Shown: one piece after another, positions 17,374 to 27,281 of the stretch | Numbering within the stretch: the stretch's first letter is position 1 | Layout of the letters: each line of letters starts with the position of its first letter | Position numbers and translations under genes: made by a program | Notes under the pieces: model-generated | What the model saw: only the letters and a program-made list of their open reading frames with translations | What the model was told of the DNA's origin: nothing | Databases searched by the model: none | Assembly (NCBI RefSeq): GCF_011299555.1 | Contig: NZ_CP049857.1 | Coordinates: 62,001-126,000, forward strand | Direction: 5' to 3' | DNA from: Dysgonomonas sp. HDW5A | GTDB lineage: Bacteria > Bacteroidota > Bacteroidia > Bacteroidales > Dysgonomonadaceae | DNA length: 64,000 bases

Positions 17374-18687
17374 TTAAAGTTCTATATCCCATATCCCGCA
17401 TGTTTTTTGAAGCTCGATCAATGCACTGCCATATCCCTTAATAACTTCCAGATATTGCTCTTGTATTTCGTTGTAAGTTCGTTGAGCAACCAAGACTTCC
17501 AAAATGCTGGTTTCGCCGCGTTTATACTTATATTCCATAGCACTTAATAGTTTTTGCGAATCGCTCAACAAACCATCGTTATATTGCTTCACTTGTTTTT
17601 GCATGGACTCGTATCCGAAAAAAGCCTGAGCAACTTCTTTTTGTATTTGGAGTTCAACATTCCGATATTCTGCTTTTGTTTTTTGTATGGCATATTCTGC
17701 TGACTTTACAGCTCCCTTGTTTGTATTGGAAAACTTAAGAGGTATCGAAATACCTGCCTTTACGGCATTAAATGCAGGAGTGGGTGCTATTTCATTTTTC
17801 GCCTCAGCATTCACTTCATATCCAACCGACAGTCCCAGATCTAATTTTCTCTCAGCCCTTGTGAGCTTAAGTTGATTGGTTGCGACTTCCGAATTTTTAA
17901 GACTCGCAAGTAAATCAACTCTGTTTAATAATGCCTGATTTACCAAATCGGTAAGAGTATACTCTCTTCTGAAAAGCCCCCACTCTCCCACAGGCATATC
18001 GAGCTCGTTGATAGATTTTCCCATAAATTGACACAGAGTAACCAAAGATGATTTATATACTGCTTCCTGATTATATACTTCATTAAGAAGTGTTATCGAT
18101 TCCAATTTAGATTGACGGGCTTCGGTTTCGTTTATTTCTCCCAGAGAAAAACGAATACTGTCCGATATGCTGAACTGTCTCATATATTCATAAGAGCTTT
18201 TTTTAACACTCAACAATTCTTTTTGCATCATAGCATCCAGAAATGCATCGGCAGCTTCGGCACGTAACTCCTGAAAGAAATTATCGACCATCAGACGTTC
18301 AAGATCAGCCTGACTTTTAGCCAGGTTAATCCTTGCACCACGTTTGTTTCCCAGTTCGAGCATGTATGATAGCTCAAATGAAAATCCGTGTCCTAACTCA
18401 TCTTTAGTTTTTCCATTTTTAAATGCTTCGACCGATAATTCGGGATCGGGAAAAACACGTTGGCTCATTACCTCGGCATCGGCTATTTGGATATTATACT
18501 TTTCGGCAATATATCCCAGATTATTTTTTCCTACCTGATTCAGATATTCCTGAAAAGAAAGGGTTGGAAACTGAGGTTTATTGTTGATAATGTTATCGTT
18601 TGCACATAGGTGCAATATGTTGGTAAGGAGAATAGTTCCTATGGCTATAATTTTCATTATAGTACTCAATGTATTATTTCTCATCAT
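17374..18687 (-). CDS. czcC: TolC-family outer membrane efflux protein (CzcC/CusC-like)
   Basis: About 437 aa from ATG 18687 (MMRNNTLSTIMKII); its start lies within the last codons of the RND gene (stop 18674-18676), suggesting coupling. Signal peptide follows (IIAIGTILLTNILHLCAN). Two outer-membrane efflux repeats are visible as long amphipathic helices with Ala/Glu/Gln-rich heptads (EIN/ETEARQSKLESITL; ERKLDLGLSVGYEV). It forms the outer-membrane channel of the tripartite pump with the RND and membrane fusion proteins. The exact start is uncertain by up to 10 codons. Specificity follows the RND partner. Confidence 0.85.
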   Translation of the reverse strand: MMRNNTLSTIMKIIAIGTILLTNILHLCANDNIINNKPQFPTLSFQEYLNQVGKNNLGYIAEKYNIQIADAEVMSQRVFPDPELSVEAFKNGKTKDELGHGFSFELSYMLELGNKRGARINLAKSQADLERLMVDNFFQELRAEAADAFLDAMMQKELLSVKKSSYEYMRQFSISDSIRFSLGEINETEARQSKLESITLLNEVYNQEAVYKSSLVTLCQFMGKSINELDMPVGEWGLFRREYTLTDLVNQALLNRVDLLASLKNSEVATNQLKLTRAERKLDLGLSVGYEVNAEAKNEIAPTPAFNAVKAGISIPLKFSNTNKGAVKSAEYAIQKTKAEYRNVELQIQKEVAQAFFGYESMQKQVKQYNDGLLSDSQKLLSAMEYKYKRGETSILEVLVAQRTYNEIQEQYLEVIKGYGSALIELQKTCGIWDIEL

Positions 18688-21600
18688 TTTCTTTTTTGTT
18701 ATTACGTTCAACTCTGGCCTCTATCATATAATATAAGGCCGGTAATGCAAACAGTGTAATTATTGTTGAAAACATCAAGCCATACACTATTACGGTAGCT
18801 AACGGACGTTGTACATCCGATCCGATACCTGTAGCCAGCGATGCAGGCAAAAGCCCTAAAATAGCCACTATAGCCGTCATCAATATAGGTCGGAAACGAT
18901 GACGTGCGCCATCTTTTACGGCTTTCAATAAGTCCATACCATCTCTTCGGAGTCCATTGATATGCGATACCATAATGACTCCGTTTTGAATGGCAACCCC
19001 AAACAGGGCTATAAATCCGACTGCCGACGAAACATTGAGTGTCATCCCTCTTGCATTAAGAGCAAACATACCTCCAAACAGGGCTAAGGGAACAATACTC
19101 AACACCAGCCCGGCTTGTCTGAATTTACCAAAGGCACAGTACAATACTATAAACATAATGGCTAAAGCTAAGGGTACAATTACTCCTAAACGGCTATAAG
19201 CACGGTTTTGATTTTCGAACTGTCCTCCCCACTTGATATGGTATTTCTCATGATCATACGTTATATTTTTCTCGATAGCCGATTGGGCTTCTTTGAGAAA
19301 TGAAGAGAGGTCTCGTCCACGTAGATTGAGCTTAACGGTCAAATGCCTTTTATTCATTTCCCGTGTAATGGTACTCTCACCCGTACTTAACTTTATATCG
19401 GCCACTTGCGACAATGGAATTTTGGCTCCCGAAGCAGATGTTAACATCAAACCGGCTATTTTTTCGGGAGTATTTCGTGACTCTTCTTTATACTTGCATG
19501 TAATATCATATACTCTATCGTTTTGATATATTTGCGAAACTGCTTTTCCTCCGATAGCTACTTCTATCAGATTACTAACATCCGAAACATTTAACCCGTA
19601 ACGTGCAATGGCATCTCTGTTCATTTGGATTTGCAGCTGTGGCAGTGGAGGCTCTTGATCAATGTCCAAATCAACAGCACCTTTTACATCCTCTAAAGTA
19701 GACAGTACTTCGTTGGCAATACGGCGTGTTTCTTTAAAATCGTTTCCATACACTTTTACAACCAATTCGCTATGAGCTCCTGAAATTTTGTCCATCACAC
19801 CATCGATCATTGGTTGGCTGAATCCGACTGTAAATCCGGGTAGCGACTGGTACTCTTTAGCCAGTTCATCTATAAGATCTGCTTTGGTTTTTCCGCTTGG
19901 CCATTCGCTATAGGGTTTAATCCCGACGGACACTTCAAAATGAGAAGGAGTAAAAGGGTCTGTTCCATCATCGTTTCGACCTGCTTGTACGGCAATATAA
20001 GTTACCTCCGGATATTTCATCGTCCGTTGGCGAAGTGTATCCGACATCTCTTTCGACTTCTCGATCGATATTCCCGGAGGAAGGTTCACCTGCAACCAGA
20101 TTGAGCCTTCATCTAACGTTGGTAAAAAATCTTTTCCGACCCATGCTGTTAAAATAACCGCTATACCAAATACAGTAATCACAGGAGCCACTACCCTTTT
20201 AGGTTTCTCCATAATACGATTTACTATATCCGAATATTTTTGAGTTAATTTCTCCAACCATTTATTGTGATATATTTTCTGTGGTTTACGATATAAGGCA
20301 TATCCTAATCCGGGAATAAGGAATAAAGCCACAAGCAAAGCTCCCAACAAAGCATAGCTAACCGTAAATGCCATAGGTGTAAACAGTTTACTTTCTACCC
20401 TCTCGAATGCAAAAAGCGGCAAATAAGCTGTTATAATAATAATTGTAGAAAACAGAATAGGTGTGGCAACTTGTTTTACCCGTTTCGAAATAGCAACTTC
20501 TTCGAGAGGTTTGTCGGGATGATCTTCACGCTTTTTTAAGATGGTTTCCATCATTACAATTGCCCCATCGACTATGATACCGAAGTCAATAGCTCCCAAC
20601 GACAGTAAATTAGCGGGAATATTCGTAAAGTGCATTAAAATAAATGCAATCAGTAACGACACGGGGATTGTGATAGCTACAAGCAGTGCACCTCTCCAGT
20701 TTCCTAAGAAAATAATAAGAACAATTATAACCAGCGCCATTCCCTCTATCAAGGTACGTGATACAGTATGCAGCGTTGTATTAACCAATTCGGTACGATC
20801 AAGAAATGCATGTATATGTACTCCTTCGGGGAGAGTTTCGTTATTAAGTTCATCAACAGCTTTATTTATTCCTTCTAAAACAACTGATGGGTTTTGGTGC
20901 TTTAAGAGCAATACAATACCTTCGATACTTTCGGAGTATTCACGAGTTCGATCCGAATAACCCAATACTCCTTTTCTCTCAAGGTTACCGAATTTGATTT
21001 TACCGATGTCATTCAGAAAAATAGGAACTCCTTTTTCGGAACTTACTACAATTTTACCTAAATCATCTAATGAGGTTACCTGACCTATTCCTCTCACCAC
21101 ATATCCAAGATCGCCTCTATTGAGAATACTACCTCCCACATTCGAATTATTATTCTCGATGGCTTCAATTACATTGTCGAGCGACAAATGATATTGCTCT
21201 AATTTTAAAGGGTCTATTTCTACCTGATATTGAGTAGTTATACCTCCAAAATTACTTACATCGGCAACTCCCGAAACTTCTTTTATACGGGGAATTATCA
21301 CCCAGTTTTGCAGATCGGTAAGCTCTCTTAACGAGTGTTGGTTACTCTCGATAATATATCTGAATACCTCACCTGTAGGCGATGTCAAAGGGTCGAGTTC
21401 TGCCATTGCCCCATAAGGTAATTCGACCTCGTTTATTCGTTCCTGTACACGTTGACGGCTCCAATAATCTTCTATACCGTCTTCGAATACAATAGTTATC
21501 ATCGACAAGCCGAATGTACTTTTGCTTCGCATGACATGCATACCGGGCAATCCGTTCAAAGCCCGTTCGATAGGAATTGTTATTTGCTGCTCCACTTCTT

Positions 21601-21775
21601 CTGCTGCCAGTCCCGGAACTTGTGTTACCACTTGCGATGTCACGTCGGCAATATCGGGATAGGCTTCTATCGACAATTGCTTCCACGAATAGTATCCGAA
21701 CACAGATAGCAAAACAAACAGGGCGGCTATCAACCATCTTTTTTGAATGGTGAGTAGCATTATATCTTTTTTCAT
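18674..21775 (-). CDS. czcA: Heavy-metal RND efflux pump (CzcA-like)
   Basis: 1033 aa, the normal length for HME-RND proteins. The first helix begins near residue 13; two large periplasmic loops and the C-terminal helical bundle (GVAIQNGVIMVSHINGLRR, HRFRPILMTAIVAILG) are present. The TM4 motif DFGIIVDGAIVMMET (about residue 400) has the DFGxxxDGA form of divalent-cation pumps (Zn, Co, Cd, Ni) rather than the form of Cu/Ag CusA pumps. The usual EN that ends the motif is ET here. It is the inner-membrane proton-driven motor of the pump, encoded between membrane fusion and outer membrane partners. Metal identity is inferred from this motif only. Confidence 0.88.
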   Translation of the reverse strand: MKKDIMLLTIQKRWLIAALFVLLSVFGYYSWKQLSIEAYPDIADVTSQVVTQVPGLAAEEVEQQITIPIERALNGLPGMHVMRSKSTFGLSMITIVFEDGIEDYWSRQRVQERINEVELPYGAMAELDPLTSPTGEVFRYIIESNQHSLRELTDLQNWVIIPRIKEVSGVADVSNFGGITTQYQVEIDPLKLEQYHLSLDNVIEAIENNNSNVGGSILNRGDLGYVVRGIGQVTSLDDLGKIVVSSEKGVPIFLNDIGKIKFGNLERKGVLGYSDRTREYSESIEGIVLLLKHQNPSVVLEGINKAVDELNNETLPEGVHIHAFLDRTELVNTTLHTVSRTLIEGMALVIIVLIIFLGNWRGALLVAITIPVSLLIAFILMHFTNIPANLLSLGAIDFGIIVDGAIVMMETILKKREDHPDKPLEEVAISKRVKQVATPILFSTIIIITAYLPLFAFERVESKLFTPMAFTVSYALLGALLVALFLIPGLGYALYRKPQKIYHNKWLEKLTQKYSDIVNRIMEKPKRVVAPVITVFGIAVILTAWVGKDFLPTLDEGSIWLQVNLPPGISIEKSKEMSDTLRQRTMKYPEVTYIAVQAGRNDDGTDPFTPSHFEVSVGIKPYSEWPSGKTKADLIDELAKEYQSLPGFTVGFSQPMIDGVMDKISGAHSELVVKVYGNDFKETRRIANEVLSTLEDVKGAVDLDIDQEPPLPQLQIQMNRDAIARYGLNVSDVSNLIEVAIGGKAVSQIYQNDRVYDITCKYKEESRNTPEKIAGLMLTSASGAKIPLSQVADIKLSTGESTITREMNKRHLTVKLNLRGRDLSSFLKEAQSAIEKNITYDHEKYHIKWGGQFENQNRAYSRLGVIVPLALAIMFIVLYCAFGKFRQAGLVLSIVPLALFGGMFALNARGMTLNVSSAVGFIALFGVAIQNGVIMVSHINGLRRDGMDLLKAVKDGARHRFRPILMTAIVAILGLLPASLATGIGSDVQRPLATVIVYGLMFSTIITLFALPALYYMIEARVERNNKKENDEK

Positions 21776-21889
21776 AATGGATATTTTGAATTATTATATG
21801 GACATACATATAAGAGAAAGGATATGATAACATGACTGTTATTATATCTAACTTACTCTCAACATGTTTTACGTTTTAAGGGCTCTGGT

Positions 21890-22996
21890 CTATTTTAAGT
21901 AATAACCGCCCTCGCTGATTATTGTCTCTCCCTTTTTCAATCCTTTTGTTATCACTGCCTTCCCGTCTTTTACAATCTCTACTTCAACAGGAGTCTTTAC
22001 ATAAGTATTGAGGGCTATCTGAACATAGACATAGCTGTCTTTCTCGTCTTGTAATAATGCTTTTTCGGGAATTATAATACACTCGGCAGGTTTACCCCAA
22101 AAGTGTATAGTTGTATACATTCCCAACTTAAATTGATTGTCTTTATTATCGCATATGACCAGAACCTTAACCGAACGTGTTTCCTCGTCAACCGATTCGT
22201 CGATGCGATATACTTTACCTTTTAGGGGTTCGTTATCGGGGAATGCGGGAATATAAATATCCAGATCGTCTCCTTCATGAATAAAACGAATGTCTTTTTC
22301 CTTAACTTGTGCCACAACCCATACTTTACTGAGATCGGCAACTATGGCTGCCGATTCGGCATCATCTTTAATATATTGCCCGGTAACCAAATTATTTTCG
22401 ATTACTTTTCCCGATATTGGCGAACGAATAATCAAAGGTTGACCTAATACCATATTCTCGGGATTAGCCTGAAATATTTTAATGGCTGCATAAGCATTTT
22501 CGTACTCCTTCTCTGCAATTATCAAAGCATTGGATGCTTCTTCTAGTTCTTTTTGAGAAGCTACTCCATTTTTCAGCAGATCTTGTTTTCTTTTCAAATC
22601 GTTTCGAGCCAAATCACGCTCCGATTGAGCCTGATAGAATTCTTTTTGGGCTGCTGTAAAATCTGCTGAAATAATCTCGAACAGAGGCGTATTTTGTTGT
22701 ACATGTTGACCTAGCTTTATATAGGTTTTTGTTACTCTTCCCGAAAAAGGTGGTGCTATATAAGCAAACTGAGTGGGTATTGCCTGAACCGTTCCGGCAG
22801 TAGAGACTTCTTTCGAAAAAGTTTCTTCTTCTACAACCGAAGTAGATATCTTACCCGGTAAAGGACTCTCATTATATATATGGACAGTATCTCCACTGAT
22901 TCTATACGCATTGTTTTCTTGCTCCGAAGAGTTTTGCTTACAAGCAGTAAATAGTAATGCCAATAAGCTTCCGTAAACTAGAATTCTCTTAGTCAT
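21890..22996 (-). CDS. czcB: RND membrane fusion protein (CzcB/CusB-like lipoprotein)
   Basis: 368 aa from ATG 22996; an in-frame start 16 codons upstream would remove the clean signal peptide. Lipobox LLALLFTAC (Cys about 19) makes it a periplasmic lipoprotein. The barrel-sandwich half (GRVTKTYIKLGQHVQQNTPL), an alpha-hairpin (QAQSERDLARNDLKRKQDLL), the second half (IRSPISGKVIENNLVTGQ) and the beta-barrel (GKVYRIDESVDEETRSVKV) are all recognisable. It links the RND pump to the outer membrane channel. First gene of the leftward efflux operon, with a -7 box 25 bp upstream of the start. Confidence 0.9.
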   Translation of the reverse strand: MTKRILVYGSLLALLFTACKQNSSEQENNAYRISGDTVHIYNESPLPGKISTSVVEEETFSKEVSTAGTVQAIPTQFAYIAPPFSGRVTKTYIKLGQHVQQNTPLFEIISADFTAAQKEFYQAQSERDLARNDLKRKQDLLKNGVASQKELEEASNALIIAEKEYENAYAAIKIFQANPENMVLGQPLIIRSPISGKVIENNLVTGQYIKDDAESAAIVADLSKVWVVAQVKEKDIRFIHEGDDLDIYIPAFPDNEPLKGKVYRIDESVDEETRSVKVLVICDNKDNQFKLGMYTTIHFWGKPAECIIIPEKALLQDEKDSYVYVQIALNTYVKTPVEVEIVKDGKAVITKGLKKGETIISEGGYYLK

Positions 22997-23020
22997 AAGC
23001 TCTATTTTTTTATTCGGAAA

Positions 23021-23028
23021 CAAAAGTA
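23021..23028 (-). promoter_or_regulatory. -7 box (TACTTTTG) of efflux operon
   Basis: Plus-strand CAAAAGTA reads TACTTTTG on the minus strand, a match to TAnnTTTG, 25 bp before the ATG at 22996. It sits about 33 bp from the near edge of the inverted repeat at 23061-23110. Confidence 0.5.
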
Positions 23029-23060
23029 CAGGCTTTGATTTCAAGACTCGGTCTGACTGC

Positions 23061-23110
23061 TATTAGAAAAGTATTAGAATTGATTTGTGGATTCTAATAC
23101 TTTTCTAATA
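23061..23110. promoter_or_regulatory. 20-bp inverted repeat, operator candidate between efflux and MgtA genes
   Basis: Perfect 20-bp arms (23061-23080 and 23091-23110) around a 10-bp spacer. Each arm holds two TATTAGAA units 11 bp apart (23061, 23072; TTCTAATA at 23092, 23103). Half-sites one helical turn apart fit an OmpR-family regulator dimer pair. It lies between both divergent -7 boxes and may control one or both operons. Confidence 0.55.
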
Positions 23111-23142
23111 CTTTTTCGGCAAGGTCTAACAAGGCCTATCTC

Positions 23143-23150
23143 TACTTTTG
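23143..23150 (+). promoter_or_regulatory. -7 box (TACTTTTG) of MgtA gene
   Basis: Matches TAnnTTTG and lies 47 bp before the ATG at 23197, giving a leader of about 40 nt. Confidence 0.5.
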
Positions 23151-23196
23151 TGCCACAATAAAGAGAATAGAGTATGATTTAAAAATCAGTTTGATC

Positions 23197-25851
23197 ATGA
23201 AATTATTTAAATCCAAAAAGAAACGCAATATTGAATTCCAATTCAATAGCGAGAAACTTTTTTTAGCAGCCACACAAGACCCCAAGTATGTATATACTTT
23301 TCTGGAGTCTCGAAGAAAGGGGCTTTACGGTACGGAAGCTGCAGAAAGGATAAAAGAATTTGGAAAGAATGAGATAGTTAAGGAGAAAAGTAACCAATGG
23401 TTTATGTTACTCATCAAAGCTTTCATAAATCCGTTTATTGGAATTTTGATGTTTCTGGCATTGGTGTCTATTATAATAGATGTTATTCTGGCAAATCCTA
23501 ACGAACGCGAGTGGATGACTGTAGTCATCATTACTACAATGGTTACATTGAGCGGAATATTAAGGTTTGTACAAGAATGGAAATCGAATAAGGCTAGCGA
23601 GGCTCTCAGGAAGATGGTAAACAATAAAGTTTCTGTTTTTCGGAAAGGAGCAGACACTATGATTGATATAAATATATCGGATCTTGTTCCGGGTGATGTT
23701 ATCTTTCTGTCGGCCGGAGATATGATTCCTGCTGATATACGTATAACCGAAGCTAAGGATTTATTTGTGAGTCAATCGTCTCTTACAGGCGAATCGGATG
23801 CTGTTGAAAAAACTCCTACCCTCATTAAAGAGACTCATAAAACAGGCAGTGTTATCGAACTGAACAATATCTGTTTTATGGGCTCTAATGTCATTAGCGG
23901 TTCGGCTCGAGCAGTAGTGATAACTACCGGAAACAGAACTTATTTGGGAACAATCGCTCAAAACGTTGCAGGTAAACGATCGCAAACCAGTTTCGATAAA
24001 GGTATAAATAATGTGAGCCTTTTGCTTATTCGGTTTATGCTTATTATGGTTCCCTTTGTATTTTTCATTAACGGATTTACTAAAGGCGATTGGTTCGAGG
24101 CATTCTTGTTTGCCATATCGGTGGCTGTGGGTCTGACTCCCGAAATGCTGCCTATGATAGTAACCTCTAATCTGGCAAAGGGAGCCGTTAAAATGTCGAA
24201 ACATAAAACCATTGTAAAGAACTTAAACTCTATACAAAGTTTCGGTGAAATGAATATACTTTGTACCGATAAGACAGGTACTCTAACCAAGGATAAAATT
24301 GTACTCGAACGTTACCTGAATGTACATGGTGAAGACGATGAGCGTGTATTGCGCCATGCTTATTTTAACAGCTTCTTTCAAACCGGATTGAAGAACTTGA
24401 TGGATCAGGCAATTCTTTCGCACTCCAAAGAACTAGGTTTCCAAAATTTGGGTAGAGAATATAAAAAAGTAGATGAAATTCCCTTCGACTTCAATCGCCG
24501 CCGAATGTCTGTTGTTGTCGAAGATAAAGATGCTAAACGACAAATTATAACTAAAGGGGCAATAGAAGAAATAGTATCGATCTGTCGGTTTGCCGAATTC
24601 GACGGGGTACCGACTCTTATAACAAATGAGATCAGAAGAAACTTGTTAAATACAAGTATCGAACTGAATAAAAAAGGGATGCGTGTATTAGGTGTAGCTC
24701 AAAAGAGCTGGGTCGAAAAAAGTCATTTGTTTGATGCTGAAGACGAATCGGATATGGTATTGATCGGGTATTTAGCATTCCTTGATCCGCCCAAACCATC
24801 GGCAGCTACGGCGATAAAGGCTTTGGATGAACATGGGGTTGCAGTAAAGGTTCTTTCGGGAGATAACGAATTGGTTACAAAAACTGTTTGCGAACAAGTA
24901 GGTATTGATACTACCCACATACTGCTAGGGCATCAGATTGAGAAAATGAGCGAAGAACAACTGGAACAAGAAGTTGGCAGAACTACCATATTTGCAAAAC
25001 TAACTCCTCTACAAAAGTCACGCATTGTAACTATCCTTCAAAATCAAGGTAATACTGTAGGGTTTCTGGGAGACGGAATAAATGATGCGGCAGCTCTTCG
25101 TCAAGCTGATATAGGTATATCGGTAGATACAGCAGTAGATATAGCCAAAGAATCAGCTGATATTATTTTACTTGAAAAAGATTTGATGGTATTGGAGAAA
25201 GGGGTTATCGAAGGACGTAAAATATTTGGCAATATAACCAAATACATCAAAATGACTGCCAGTTCTAATTTCGGAAATATGTTCAGCGTATTGGTAGCCA
25301 GTGCTTTTTTGCCCTTCTTGCCTATGTTGCCTATTCATATACTGATCCAGAACCTACTCTATGATATTTCTCAGACAACGATTCCTTTCGATAGTGTAGA
25401 CAAAGAATATGTACAAAAGCCTCGTAAATGGGATGCTAGTGATTTGAAACGCTTCATGATGCATATAGGACCTATCAGCTCGATATTCGACATTGCAACT
25501 TATCTGGTAATGTGGTATGTATTTAAGTGTACAATGCCCGACAATCAGGCACTTTTCCAATCAGGCTGGTTTATCGAAGGACTTTTATCTCAAACTCTTA
25601 TTGTACATATGATACGTACACGCAAGATACCATTTATCCAAAGCAGGGCATCACTTCCTGTTATGATAACTACTTTTTCGGTTATGATTATTGGTATTAT
25701 TATTCCATTCTCAGGATTTGGGGCTTCCATAGGATTAGTACCATTACCCTGGTCTTACTTCCCTTGGTTGATCGGAATATTATTAGGTTATTGTTTCTTG
25801 ACACAAATGGTGAAGAATTGGTATGTGAAACGTTTTCATAGGTGGTTATAA
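23197..25851 (+). CDS. mgtA: Mg2+-importing P-type ATPase (MgtA/MgtB family, P3B)
   Basis: 884 aa from ATG 23197; a TTG two codons earlier is less likely. Cytoplasmic N-terminus, TM1-2 from about residue 68, actuator motif TGES (197-200), TM4 motif VGLTPEMLPM (about 311-320), phosphorylated Asp358 in CTDKTGTLTKD, nucleotide-binding domain, hinge GDGINDAAAL, and MgtA-type TM6 region ASSNFGNMFSVL plus NLLYDISQTTIPFD. These signatures separate it from Ca2+ and heavy-metal P-type pumps. It should import Mg2+ at ATP cost when Mg2+ is scarce. It is divergent from the metal efflux operon, sharing a 200-bp control region with an inverted repeat. Confidence 0.92.
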   Translation: MKLFKSKKKRNIEFQFNSEKLFLAATQDPKYVYTFLESRRKGLYGTEAAERIKEFGKNEIVKEKSNQWFMLLIKAFINPFIGILMFLALVSIIIDVILANPNEREWMTVVIITTMVTLSGILRFVQEWKSNKASEALRKMVNNKVSVFRKGADTMIDINISDLVPGDVIFLSAGDMIPADIRITEAKDLFVSQSSLTGESDAVEKTPTLIKETHKTGSVIELNNICFMGSNVISGSARAVVITTGNRTYLGTIAQNVAGKRSQTSFDKGINNVSLLLIRFMLIMVPFVFFINGFTKGDWFEAFLFAISVAVGLTPEMLPMIVTSNLAKGAVKMSKHKTIVKNLNSIQSFGEMNILCTDKTGTLTKDKIVLERYLNVHGEDDERVLRHAYFNSFFQTGLKNLMDQAILSHSKELGFQNLGREYKKVDEIPFDFNRRRMSVVVEDKDAKRQIITKGAIEEIVSICRFAEFDGVPTLITNEIRRNLLNTSIELNKKGMRVLGVAQKSWVEKSHLFDAEDESDMVLIGYLAFLDPPKPSAATAIKALDEHGVAVKVLSGDNELVTKTVCEQVGIDTTHILLGHQIEKMSEEQLEQEVGRTTIFAKLTPLQKSRIVTILQNQGNTVGFLGDGINDAAALRQADIGISVDTAVDIAKESADIILLEKDLMVLEKGVIEGRKIFGNITKYIKMTASSNFGNMFSVLVASAFLPFLPMLPIHILIQNLLYDISQTTIPFDSVDKEYVQKPRKWDASDLKRFMMHIGPISSIFDIATYLVMWYVFKCTMPDNQALFQSGWFIEGLLSQTLIVHMIRTRKIPFIQSRASLPVMITTFSVMIIGIIIPFSGFGASIGLVPLPWSYFPWLIGILLGYCFLTQMVKNWYVKRFHRWL

Positions 25852-25873
25852 ATTTAGCCTTCCGATTAACAAA

Positions 25874-25910
25874 TATAAAGAGAGCTTTTTCAGGCTCTCT
25901 TTATATTTTG
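25874..25910 (+). terminator. Rho-independent terminator after MgtA gene
   Basis: A perfect 12-bp stem (TATAAAGAGAGC, 25874-25885; GCTCTCTTTATA, 25894-25905) with an 8-base loop, followed by TTTTG. Confidence 0.85.
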
Positions 25911-26003
25911 ACATACTCCGTTTAATAAATTAATTTTCCTCTGTTATTTATGAACATTGTGCAGTATATCAGTGTTTAATCATTTAATATAAAAAAGCAT
26001 CTG

Positions 26004-27266
26004 ATGGAAATAACTCTTATATTTACCGGTGCACTTATCTTTTTTTCGCTAATATTTAACGCTCTCTTTGAGAAGACAAGAATACCGAATGTACTCTTTC
26101 TCCTCTTTGTGGGTTTACTTATAGGTCCCGTTTTCAACCTTGTCAGTCCTGATGATTTAGGCAGATTAGGTAAAGTCTTCACGACTATTACTCTTATTGT
26201 TATACTCTATGAAAGCGGAACACGGCTTCACTTAGGAGGAATAGGTAAAGCTATTGGTCCGGCAAGTCTACTTACTATTTTCAATTTTCTAATACCTGTT
26301 GCTGTAGGAATGGCAATCGGCTATTGGTGGATCGGATTAGAATTGCTTCCAAGTGCTTTTATGGGAGCAACTGTGGGTAGTATTTCTACTCCGATTATAT
26401 TACCAATGCTAAAACAATTGAAGCTCGGAAAAAAAGCAGAAAGTGTAGTCTTTCTGGAGTGTGCGTTGAGTGATATTGTATGCTTGGTAGGAGCTTTGGC
26501 ATTGTTAGATGCAATGGAAAGCGGTTCATTTAGTATTTCTTATACTATAAAATATATGGCTATTTCTTTACTCTTTGCAACTACTATAGGCGCTGTTGTC
26601 GGATATTTCTGGACGAGCATACGCCGATTAGTAGTAACAAAACTCAAAAATAGCATGTTCAGTTCTTTTGCTTTAGCGTTTATTATATATGGGGTTTGTG
26701 AGCTTATAGGGGTTAATGGGGGGATGGCTGTATTATCATTCGGATTTGTTTTAGGCAATATAGATGAACTTTCGAATGCTCTCGACAAAAGAATTCCGGA
26801 TAAGAACTTTATCAAACGTAGAAAACCGATGTTATTGATGGAAGATGAAAAGAATTTCTATTCGGAGATTGTATTTATTTTCAAAACTTTCTTTTTCGTA
26901 TATATCGGTATGAGTATCAGATTATCCGAATATGCTCATATCATTATGGGAATTATATTTATCGTAATCATGTTTATTGTCCGCATACCATCCATTCTTT
27001 TATTCTGCAGAAACGGTTATTCTGCGAGAGATAAACGAATAATGAGCATTCTTAATCCAAAAGGATTGGTATCTGCCGTACTGGCATCACTTCCATTACA
27101 GCTGGCCGTAACGGAAGAGCAAATACGCACGGGCGAAGTAATTCAGAATATAGGCTATGCCAGTGTGATGTTCAGCATTATTATTTTCAGTTTATTAATC
27201 TTTCTTGTTGAGAAATTTGACAAGAAACCTAATTCTAATACAGAACCAAGCACGATTGAAAATTAA
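26004..27266 (+). CDS. Cation:proton antiporter (CPA family, NhaP-like)
   Basis: 420 aa, about 12 transmembrane helices. Na/H exchanger-type features: FEKTRIPNVLFLLFVGLLIGP in the first helices (pattern of TM1-2), VILYESGTRLHLG in the third, TVGSISTPIILPML, and ECALSDIV at the position of the catalytic Asp in TM5-6. A charged loop (KRIPDKNFIKRRKP) and the later NPKGLVSAVLASLP helix are also typical. It likely exchanges Na+ or K+ for H+ at the inner membrane; substrate not determined. Independent transcription is likely because a terminator separates it from the MgtA gene. It is convergent with the HTCS gene, with only 15 bp between stops. Confidence 0.85.
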   Translation: MEITLIFTGALIFFSLIFNALFEKTRIPNVLFLLFVGLLIGPVFNLVSPDDLGRLGKVFTTITLIVILYESGTRLHLGGIGKAIGPASLLTIFNFLIPVAVGMAIGYWWIGLELLPSAFMGATVGSISTPIILPMLKQLKLGKKAESVVFLECALSDIVCLVGALALLDAMESGSFSISYTIKYMAISLLFATTIGAVVGYFWTSIRRLVVTKLKNSMFSSFALAFIIYGVCELIGVNGGMAVLSFGFVLGNIDELSNALDKRIPDKNFIKRRKPMLLMEDEKNFYSEIVFIFKTFFFVYIGMSIRLSEYAHIIMGIIFIVIMFIVRIPSILLFCRNGYSARDKRIMSILNPKGLVSAVLASLPLQLAVTEEQIRTGEVIQNIGYASVMFSIIIFSLLIFLVEKFDKKPNSNTEPSTIEN

Positions 27267-27281
27267 TATCCATACAGTTAC

